From Methanomassiliicoccus sp. UBA345 (GTDB lineage Archaea > Thermoplasmatota > Thermoplasmata > Methanomassiliicoccales > Methanomassiliicoccaceae): 12,823 nucleotides of DNA. The stretch lies in NCBI GenBank assembly GCA_002504525.1, contig DATD01000011.1, positions 65,680 through 78,502 on the forward strand, given 5' to 3'. The position numbers were made by a program, and so were the translations under genes. Each line of letters starts with the position of its first letter. The first letter of the stretch is position 1. The notes under the pieces were generated by a model, which was not told the DNA's origin, searched no databases, and was given only the letters and a program-made list of their open reading frames with translations. Of the stretch, positions 6,106-12,823 are shown in pieces.

Positions 6106-9100
6106 ATGGAGACTAATGAAGGGAGGCCAAGCGGCCAGACCCTGAAGGAGAGGAAGCCGTTCAGAAGCGGTCTTCGTTCCCGAGCCCAGAACACATGGCT
6201 GGGGAGGAACTGGAGTACCGTTCTTATCCTGGTGGCTATCATTTTTATCGCACTTTTCGTGCGTAGCTACTTTGGATACTCCACTGCGGTGGACAACGGC
6301 TTCTTGGTCGGCGGGGGTTCGGACTCGTACTATCATCAACGTGTCATCGACTACGTCCAGGATACGGGATCCCACCTCGTCAACGACCCCTTGCTGAACT
6401 ACCCGCTTGGCATGAGGAACGCCCGGCCTCCATTGTATGATTGGTCCGTGGCCGTGTCAGGACAACTGCTGTCCGGCATCTCAGGCATGGACATCGACAC
6501 CGCCACCGGATACGCCCTCCTGTCATCGACGGCCATCTGGGGCGCGCTTACCTGCATCCCGGTGTTCATGATCACCCGCGCGGCCTTCGGGAACCGCGCC
6601 GGTCTGCTTGCAGCCCTGCTGCTGGCTGTCATGCCCGGGCACATCCAGCGCAGCGTGTTCGCCAACGCCGACCACGACGCCATGATCCTGTTCTTCGTGG
6701 TATTCGCGTTCTACTTCCTGCTCCGCGCCCTCATGAGCATTAAGGGCACGAAATGGGTGGAGAACTGGAAGAGCGGAAGCTCGGTGCGCAAAGGCATGAA
6801 AAGTTATCTAGGAATGAACCAGCGTTCGCTCATCTATGCCCTTCTGGGCGGGGTGTGCGTTGCCACCGTGGCCATGATATGGACCGGTTTCACGTATCTA
6901 CTGGTCATCATCCTGGTCTATCTTCTGGTCCAGGTCCTCATCAATCGTTTCCGCAACGTCGATTCCATGGGCGAGCTCATGGCGGTAGGCGTCATGCTGG
7001 CCAGCGCGTTCGCGATCATCGCCCCGCTGTACTGGCAGATGAGCTACTGGAACCAGTGGTTCGATGTGCCCTTCTATCTTTTCGTGGGTTCCATGATTAT
7101 CGGGGCGCTGTTCACGATCAGCCGCGACTACCCATGGACGCTGGCCATTCCAGCAATAGTCGCGTTCATCGTCATAGCCCTGGTTGGGGTGTACTTCATC
7201 TCTCCCAGCCTGTTCGAGGCCATCATCTCCGGGCAGGGATACCTGGTGAAGAGCAAGCTGTACTCCACCATCTCCGAGGCGGCGGCGCCCGGGTTCTCCA
7301 ACCTGGTGCTGTCGTTCGGTGCGGTGACGTTCTGGCTTGCCATCATCGGCCTGGTCTGGGCGGCCCTCAAGATACCCAAGAACCCCTCGCCCCACCTCAC
7401 CTTCGTGGTGGTGTGGATGGGCGTGTCCATGTACATGGCGGCCTCGGCTTCCAGGTTCATGTTCAACGCCTCCCCGGCCTTCGCCATGGCGGCAGGCTGG
7501 ATACTGGCGCTTCTCATCGCGGCGCTCAAGTTCGAGGATATCTCCCGGTCGCTCTCCGGCTTCCGGTCCAATCCCCTTAGGACGATGCGGAAGGCGTTCA
7601 AGCTCCGACATATCGTCGGCGCTTTGTTCCTGGCGTTCCTCATCATAACGCCGAACGTATGGACCGCGATCGATGCGGGCATACCATCGGAGACCAAACG
7701 CGGCTACGACAAGCAGATCTACAACACCGTCCCCGACTTCATGCGGCCGGCCGACTACGATGCCATCAACGGCTCGTTCTGGTACCTCGGGGCGTTCTCC
7801 TACTCCCTGCCGCTGCCGTCCAGCTACTGGCCTGCGGCATGGGCGTGGTTCTCTCAACAGGATGCCGAGCTTAACGTGACCGATCGGCCGGCCTTCCTGT
7901 CATGGTGGGACTACGGTTTCGAGGCCATCCAGGAAGGCCGGCATCCCGCTGTGAGCGACAACTTCCAGAATGGATATCAGTTCGCGGGCAGCTTCATCAC
8001 TTCAGGAAGCGAAGATGACGCGGTGGCGCTGTTCATCGTGCGCATCCTCGAGTACACCGGCGTCACCGATGAGATCGCCGTCCTGCTGAACGACAACGGC
8101 GTCAACGCCACCAAGGTACGGGACATAATGTCCAACCCGTCCGCCTACATCGACACGGTTAAGAGCAACCCTGATGTGTACGGTCGGTACGACAGCGAGC
8201 TCAGCGCCCAGAACGCCAAGTATGCGGCGGCCCGGGTCGAGCTGCAGAATGCCGGAACGGAAGGAATGGTGGACATCTACTCCCAGCTGCGCAACATCAG
8301 CGGCAAGGAGATCGGCTACTTCGCCGCCGATGGCCGCCTGTTCCCCTTCAGCGCGACGTTCAACAGCATATTCTATGCCCCGGCCACGCTGTCGGACCGG
8401 GTCATCGATCCGTACACCAACGCCGCCAGCGACTACTATGAGATCAAGGCGGTCACCTCGGCCGGTCTGCTCAAGTCGGTCCAGGACCTGACGTCCAGCG
8501 ACTCCGTGATGTACTACACCATCGTGTACAAGGACGCGTTCTACGACACCATGCTGTACCGCGCCATGATGGGCTACAGCCCCTCGGACGTGGGCAAGAG
8601 CAGCCAAGGCATCCCGGGCATCTCGGGAAGCCTGTCCGGCATGGACCCCATGCCGGCGTGGAACCTCACTCACTTCAAGCAGGTGTATCGCACCGCGTAC
8701 TACTCGCCGTACAACGGCACCGACCTCGCCTTCCACGGCGACTCCTGGTACGCCATCTCCTACGAGGAGGGGCTGCAGCGCCAGGCGGACATCAAGGCCG
8801 GCAAGGACAAAGGTACCGTGGACCTCAGCGCGTCCACCCTCACCAGCGGCACGGTGTTCATCCAGTACTATGACGGTGCGATCGTTCAGGGAAGGGCCGT
8901 CTCCAACGACGGCACCCCCTATTCCGGCATCTACGTGACGGCAGTGGACGAGCTGGGCATTCCGCACCAAACCGTTCAGACGGACGAGGACGGCTACTAT
9001 GAGGTCATACTGCCGTTCGGGAACGTCAGCGTCGTCTACTCCGCCGGCACGCTCAACAAGCAGACCCAGGTCGCCACCGTGATGGATACCGTCAACTACA

Positions 9101-12100
9101 ACATCACGTACAACCAGGCCATGCGCCGGGAGGCCTACACCTTCGACGGCAACATCACCTTGCCCGGCTCCATCGTCGGCGGCACGGTGTTCTGGGACAA
9201 CAATGGCAACGGCCGGTTCGACCGCGGCGATGAGTATATGGATGGCGCCACCGTGGTCCTGGAGAACCCCACTAACGGGTTCAAGCAGGAGGTCGTCACC
9301 AACGCCACCGGCGGTTACAAGATCGTCGGCCTGGCCGGTGACAACAACTATGTCTACGCCAAGCTGGACGGCCATACCTTCGGCAACACCAGCGTATCCA
9401 TGAGCCCCTTCGGCTCCATCAACAGGAACATCGCCGTACAGCCGTCCTCCCTATCCGGGGGCCTGGACTTCTCGTCCGGAGAACCCGCTCCGGGCGTGGA
9501 GCTGTCCCTTAAGGACAAGGCCAGCGGTCAGACCAAGACGGCCGTCACCGATGCCAATGGCGAGTTCACCTTCGACAAGCTGCTGCCCGGCGACTACTCG
9601 CTCGGTCCGTCTGACGGCAACCTCAGCATCGGGACGCAGGAGTTCACACTCAAGGCCGGCGACGAGGTCGACGTGAGCCTTACCCTCTCTTCCGCCACCC
9701 ACGTCAGTGGAACGGTGCGCATCGGCGAAGAGGGTCAGGAGGGCGTATCGGTCGGCTTCCTGTCCGAGCAGCGGGAGATATGGGTCACCACCGACGAGAA
9801 CGGCCGGTACAACGCTACTCTCCCGTACGGCAACTACACCGCCTACGCGCTCACCGCGCAGGGCGGCACCGACTACGTGGCCATGAGAGCGTTCCAGGCC
9901 GACCAGGACATCGAGACGCTCGAACTGCCCATGGACCAAGCGTCCGTAGTTTCCGGGAAGGTCAGCAACCCCAACGCGGTCAGCGGCGCCACGGTCGTCT
10001 TCACCGCTCCCGACGGGGCATCGATCAGGACGGCCACAGACGCCACCGGAGGGTACAAGCTGTTCCTCCGGCCCGACGTCACCTACTTCGCATACGCGTC
10101 CGGCTCTGGAAAAGCGTTCTGGGGCGAGGTGGGCTCCGGCCCGAGCGGCAGCGGAGTATACGATATTCAACTAGCCGACTCGGCAACCCTCACCGGAACG
10201 GTGTACCGCGATTCCAATGGCAATAACGCCACCGATTCCGGCGAGCCCCTCGCCAGGGCACTGGTGACGGTCATGGACCCGGACAACCCGACTAGGAAGG
10301 TATCGTTCCTGACCGACGCCTCGGGCAAGTATAATATCGTCCTGCCCAAGGGCGCGAACTATGAGGTCGTCGCGACCATGGACGGCTTCCAGCCGGCCGA
10401 GGAGCGTTCGTTACCGAACTTCGCCGGCAGGACCGAAAACATCGCTCTGGTGGCGTACAATCGCACCGTCACCGGAACGGTGGATGGCTCTGACGGCCCG
10501 CTGCCGGACGGCTACACCATCGAGTTCGAAGGGACCGGCGGAGGAGGCGTTGACGCTTCCGCCAACATCGAAGGCGGCGTGTTCACCGTCGATCTGGCGC
10601 CCGGCTCCTATAACGTCATCATCGACCGCGAGGGCGACGTGCCATCCAAGTACGTCTACAACGGCACTCTCACCGTGCCGGTGGGACGTGACGTCGATTC
10701 TCTCGACATAACCGCGCAGCTGAAGGTGCTGGTCAGTCTGACCGTCGACGCCAATGGCGGCGAAGGCACCGTCCGCTTCGTTGGTCCTGAGGACACCGAG
10801 ATAGATGCTGGAGAGGACAGCGTGTACCTCGCTCCCGGCAACTATACAATTTACGCTTCGGCATCGAAGGGCGACCAGCACTACGCTCGGCTGTTCTCTG
10901 CCGATGTGGAGGTGGGAAGCGAGCTTGACATAGTCACCACCGCTGCCAATGTGATCAACGGGCAGGTCACCGACGGGGGCGATCCCCTGAAGGGCGCTGC
11001 TTCCATCTCGGTGATCAGCGGCGATGCTGAACTTCCGCTCACCACCTCGTCTGACGGCAAGTTCCAGGTCTACCTGCCCAACGGCGATTACACCGTCGAG
11101 GCAGAACTGGCAGCGAAGCAGGAGGTGGACGGCGTGCAGCGCTACGTCGTATACACCGGACAGCAGGACGTGACCATGAGCAGCGCCGACCTGCCGCTCA
11201 ACATCGCCACCACGCGTGGATTCGACAACACCACGATCAGCGGCAACATCACAGGCGGCTCCACCGGAACGCTGCAGTTCACGGCCCTCAGCGAAACGGC
11301 CATGGACACCAATGCTACCGTCTCGGGAGGCAGGTACTCCGCCACCCTGGCGCCGGGCACCTACGCGGTGTACGGTGTCGGAGGCAGCGATGTGGTGCTG
11401 CGTACCGTCACCGTGGAGCCGTATGTGGCCAATACAGAGGACCTCATGATGGTGCCTGGCCATACCATAAGCGGGCAGGTCACCTACAACGGTACAGCGA
11501 TGCCCGACGCCGAGATCACCTTCTCGGATGTCACCAGCCATACCGTTACGGCGCCCAGCGGCTCTTATAGTGTGGTGCTGCCTGAGGGCAATTACCATAT
11601 CACCGCTGTCGGAACGGTCGACGAGAACGGCGTCAGCGTGACCTGGGCCGGTTCCATCGATCAAGAGCTGAACGCGAGCGTCACCCGCAACATCGAACTG
11701 CTCCGCCAGATCATTGGTGTGGTGGAGCTGTCATGGGACGGCGAGGCCGAAGAGGTGGAGGCCGGTAAGCCAGTGACCTACGAGGTTACCATCACCAACC
11801 GCGGCAACATCGACGACACCTATCTGCTGTCGAGCACCTCCTCATGGGGCGTCTCGTTCTCGCAGAAGGAAGTGTTCCTGCCGTGGGGGCAGGGCCCCGA
11901 CAGCACCGCCACCGTGCAGGTGACGATCACGACGCCCTCCGATGCCAAGGTGACCCACCCGGTCATCAGCATCAGGGCGGTGTCGACCAACAACACCGGG
12001 GCTAGCGACATCGAGCGCCTTGACGTCGACATCGTCCCGGTGTATTCGGTATCGGTAAAGCCGGCGGCAGCTCAGACCAACGGCACCGCCTACACGGTGC

Positions 12101-12555
12101 CGATCGAGGTGAAGAACACCGGCAATGCCGATGACAAGTATAACTTCACCATAACCAACGCTGCCAGGGACGCTCTGGCCGCTCAGGGCTGGTCCGTTTC
12201 CATTCCGGGAAGCGCCACTCTGACCAAGGAGGTCTCGGTGAACGCCGGCAAGAGCGCCACGATCAACCTGCTGCTGACCAGGACGTCTGAAGGAGCTGAT
12301 CCCAACGCCACGCTGGCGTACAGCGTGGCGTCGACGGAAGGCAGCGGCGCCACCGGTTCCGGCACGGTGCGGGCCGAGCGTCTTGCGCTCAGCGCGGACG
12401 ACGGCCTGGACGCATCTGGTCAGGGGGCCCACATGGACGCCCCCCAGATGCCGGCCATCACCTGGGTGCTGCTCGCTCTGATCGCGCTGCTTGCGGTCGC
12501 TCTGGTAGTTCTTAGGGTCAACAAGGGGGTGTTAGGACGCAGAAGAAAAAGATGA
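6106..12555 (+). CDS. aglB: Giant STT3/AglB oligosaccharyltransferase fused to a surface beta-sandwich array
   Basis: This 2149-residue protein transfers lipid-linked glycans to Asn in N-x-S/T sequons outside the membrane. Residues 1-36 are basic and cytoplasmic. About 13 membrane helices span 37-525. STT3 motifs are all present: D73 in GSDSYYH, ARPPLYDW (106-113), D189-H-D191, TISE (388-391, the TIXE motif), R450 in the SRFMFNASP segment, and WWDYG (600-604). I could not place the DK/MI motif by eye. The soluble STT3 domain ends near residue 900. Most AglB proteins stop around there (600-1000 residues). Here about eleven beta-sandwich repeats (~922-1866), two NEW3/CARDB-like Ig domains (~1869-2092), a membrane helix (2117-2137) and a basic tail (GRRRKR) follow. 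The topology is therefore N-in, ectodomain out, C-in. The ectodomain after 525 has 27 sequons. The reading frame has no break, so the fusion looks real. The 3' end overlaps the next gene by four bases. Confidence 0.93.
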   Translation: METNEGRPSGQTLKERKPFRSGLRSRAQNTWLGRNWSTVLILVAIIFIALFVRSYFGYSTAVDNGFLVGGGSDSYYHQRVIDYVQDTGSHLVNDPLLNYPLGMRNARPPLYDWSVAVSGQLLSGISGMDIDTATGYALLSSTAIWGALTCIPVFMITRAAFGNRAGLLAALLLAVMPGHIQRSVFANADHDAMILFFVVFAFYFLLRALMSIKGTKWVENWKSGSSVRKGMKSYLGMNQRSLIYALLGGVCVATVAMIWTGFTYLLVIILVYLLVQVLINRFRNVDSMGELMAVGVMLASAFAIIAPLYWQMSYWNQWFDVPFYLFVGSMIIGALFTISRDYPWTLAIPAIVAFIVIALVGVYFISPSLFEAIISGQGYLVKSKLYSTISEAAAPGFSNLVLSFGAVTFWLAIIGLVWAALKIPKNPSPHLTFVVVWMGVSMYMAASASRFMFNASPAFAMAAGWILALLIAALKFEDISRSLSGFRSNPLRTMRKAFKLRHIVGALFLAFLIITPNVWTAIDAGIPSETKRGYDKQIYNTVPDFMRPADYDAINGSFWYLGAFSYSLPLPSSYWPAAWAWFSQQDAELNVTDRPAFLSWWDYGFEAIQEGRHPAVSDNFQNGYQFAGSFITSGSEDDAVALFIVRILEYTGVTDEIAVLLNDNGVNATKVRDIMSNPSAYIDTVKSNPDVYGRYDSELSAQNAKYAAARVELQNAGTEGMVDIYSQLRNISGKEIGYFAADGRLFPFSATFNSIFYAPATLSDRVIDPYTNAASDYYEIKAVTSAGLLKSVQDLTSSDSVMYYTIVYKDAFYDTMLYRAMMGYSPSDVGKSSQGIPGISGSLSGMDPMPAWNLTHFKQVYRTAYYSPYNGTDLAFHGDSWYAISYEEGLQRQADIKAGKDKGTVDLSASTLTSGTVFIQYYDGAIVQGRAVSNDGTPYSGIYVTAVDELGIPHQTVQTDEDGYYEVILPFGNVSVVYSAGTLNKQTQVATVMDTVNYNITYNQAMRREAYTFDGNITLPGSIVGGTVFWDNNGNGRFDRGDEYMDGATVVLENPTNGFKQEVVTNATGGYKIVGLAGDNNYVYAKLDGHTFGNTSVSMSPFGSINRNIAVQPSSLSGGLDFSSGEPAPGVELSLKDKASGQTKTAVTDANGEFTFDKLLPGDYSLGPSDGNLSIGTQEFTLKAGDEVDVSLTLSSATHVSGTVRIGEEGQEGVSVGFLSEQREIWVTTDENGRYNATLPYGNYTAYALTAQGGTDYVAMRAFQADQDIETLELPMDQASVVSGKVSNPNAVSGATVVFTAPDGASIRTATDATGGYKLFLRPDVTYFAYASGSGKAFWGEVGSGPSGSGVYDIQLADSATLTGTVYRDSNGNNATDSGEPLARALVTVMDPDNPTRKVSFLTDASGKYNIVLPKGANYEVVATMDGFQPAEERSLPNFAGRTENIALVAYNRTVTGTVDGSDGPLPDGYTIEFEGTGGGGVDASANIEGGVFTVDLAPGSYNVIIDREGDVPSKYVYNGTLTVPVGRDVDSLDITAQLKVLVSLTVDANGGEGTVRFVGPEDTEIDAGEDSVYLAPGNYTIYASASKGDQHYARLFSADVEVGSELDIVTTAANVINGQVTDGGDPLKGAASISVISGDAELPLTTSSDGKFQVYLPNGDYTVEAELAAKQEVDGVQRYVVYTGQQDVTMSSADLPLNIATTRGFDNTTISGNITGGSTGTLQFTALSETAMDTNATVSGGRYSATLAPGTYAVYGVGGSDVVLRTVTVEPYVANTEDLMMVPGHTISGQVTYNGTAMPDAEITFSDVTSHTVTAPSGSYSVVLPEGNYHITAVGTVDENGVSVTWAGSIDQELNASVTRNIELLRQIIGVVELSWDGEAEEVEAGKPVTYEVTITNRGNIDDTYLLSSTSSWGVSFSQKEVFLPWGQGPDSTATVQVTITTPSDAKVTHPVISIRAVSTNNTGASDIERLDVDIVPVYSVSVKPAAAQTNGTAYTVPIEVKNTGNADDKYNFTITNAARDALAAQGWSVSIPGSATLTKEVSVNAGKSATINLLLTRTSEGADPNATLAYSVASTEGSGATGSGTVRAERLALSADDGLDASGQGAHMDAPQMPAITWVLLALIALLAVALVVLRVNKGVLGRRRKR
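8869..11703 (+). repeat. Protein-level tandem array of about eleven beta-sandwich domains in the AglB fusion
   Basis: Each unit of roughly 75-90 residues opens with a pattern like SGTV or SGQV, has a D-x-x-G-x-Y strand, and ends with a turn such as LPxGxY or LAPGxY. Turns are seen at residues 969-973, 1160-1164, 1239-1244, 1413-1419, 1497-1502, 1575-1580, 1657-1662, 1748-1753 and 1825-1830. Unit starts are near 923, 1024, 1117, 1200, 1281, 1361, 1454, 1540, 1615, 1709 and 1787. The pattern fits carboxypeptidase-regulatory/SdrD-B/Cna-B-like families. Units at 1024 and 1361 carry acidic Asn/Gly loops of SdrD-B type. The copies are strongly diverged, so this is an old duplication and not DNA-level repeats. 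Confidence 0.8.
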
Positions 12556-12823
12556 TCGCGACCCTGGCGGTCCTCGCCGCGCTGGTGATGGCCGTCGTGG
12601 CCGTCCCCGCACCGGCGTCCGCCCAGGACGGGTACCTGATCGAGGTCAAAGGGCCGCAGCACATGATACCCGGAGAGAAGGCCGTCCTGACGGTCAACGT
12701 GACCGGCGGTCCTGGAGGTGTGGTGAAGTACAACGCCACCGCTACCTCCGGCAGCTCCGTCACCCCAAAGATGGGGACTACCAGCACCGGCAGCTTCAAC
12801 GTCACCGTGACCGCGCCGTCCAA
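12552..12823 (+). CDS. Secreted sequon-rich protein of unknown function (N-terminal part, runs off window)
   Basis: The frame is open from the ATG at 12552 to the window edge (90 full codons visible). Residues 1-24 form a likely Sec signal peptide: a hydrophobic run rich in Ala, Val and Leu, then PAPASA with cleavage expected after A24. The mature part begins QDGYLIEVKGP and looks strand-rich, like an Ig-type domain (PGEKAVLTVNVTGG, about 40-53). It carries N-x-T sequons at N49, N61 and N83. The start overlaps the aglB fusion stop (ATGA) and has no near Shine-Dalgarno site, so translation is probably coupled. An in-frame stop at 12513-12515 with no start codon in between fixes ATG 12552. The signal peptide lacks the usual basic n-region. 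Exported envelope protein is a safe call; its specific role is unknown. Confidence 0.8.
   Translation, partial: MIATLAVLAALVMAVVAVPAPASAQDGYLIEVKGPQHMIPGEKAVLTVNVTGGPGGVVKYNATATSGSSVTPKMGTTSTGSFNVTVTAPS

Noticed and set aside
8002..9375. A 457-residue open frame on the minus strand opposite the AglB fusion, and another of 417 residues at 10411-11664
   Set aside because: They mirror the codon bias of a GC-rich gene on the other strand, give low-complexity His/Val/Gly/Asp-rich protein, and have no family motifs.
8869..11703. The stalk repeats as a possible DNA-level tandem repeat or assembly artefact
   Set aside because: The units are similar only in protein pattern and differ widely in sequence and length, so misassembly of identical repeats is unlikely.
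1..12823. CRISPR arrays, tRNA or rRNA genes, insertion sequences
   Set aside because: I saw no regularly spaced direct repeats, no tRNA-like T-loop/acceptor patterns, and no transposase motifs or terminal inverted repeats. The window is almost fully covered by protein genes.

Overview
The window is archaeal, GC-rich, and most consistent with the Thermoplasmata (for example a Methanomassiliicoccales-like lineage); that placement is an inference from gene content and composition. The archaeal evidence is direct. The RNA polymerase largest subunit is split into A' and A'' genes, followed by ribosomal protein L30e and a short two-KH NusA. An archaeal-type OMP decarboxylase, TATA-box promoters and Shine-Dalgarno sites related to GGAGGTGAT are also present.

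Region 1 (1-3553, + strand) is the end of the RNA polymerase operon: rpoA1 (5' truncated by the window edge), rpoA2, rpl30e and nusA. The genes overlap by 1 or 4 bases or lie 4 bases apart, so they are probably co-transcribed and translationally coupled. In many euryarchaea the operon continues into S12, S7 and elongation factor genes. Here it stops at nusA, which runs tail-to-tail (14-base overlap) into a minus-strand gene. RpoA2 carries an extra helix-hairpin-helix-like N-terminus.

Region 2 (3540-5973) holds a minus-strand radical SAM protein with a probably leaderless promoter. A divergently transcribed 175-residue protein of unknown function and pyrF follow, each with its own promoter.

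Region 3 (5974-12823) starts with an AT-rich promoter region and a giant 2149-residue gene. Its first ~900 residues are an STT3/AglB oligosaccharyltransferase with the expected catalytic motifs. The remaining ~1200 residues are a tandem array of about eleven carboxypeptidase-regulatory/SdrD-B-like beta-sandwich domains, two NEW3/CARDB-like Ig domains, a C-terminal membrane helix and a basic tail. The ectodomain is rich in N-glycosylation sequons. Its stop codon overlaps (ATGA) the start of a secreted protein with a signal peptide and three sequons in its first 90 residues; this gene runs off the window. The pair looks like a cell-envelope glycosylation unit: a membrane-tethered glycosyltransferase with a long surface stalk, plus a co-translated exported protein that may be its substrate or partner. 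The fusion is the most notable item in the window.
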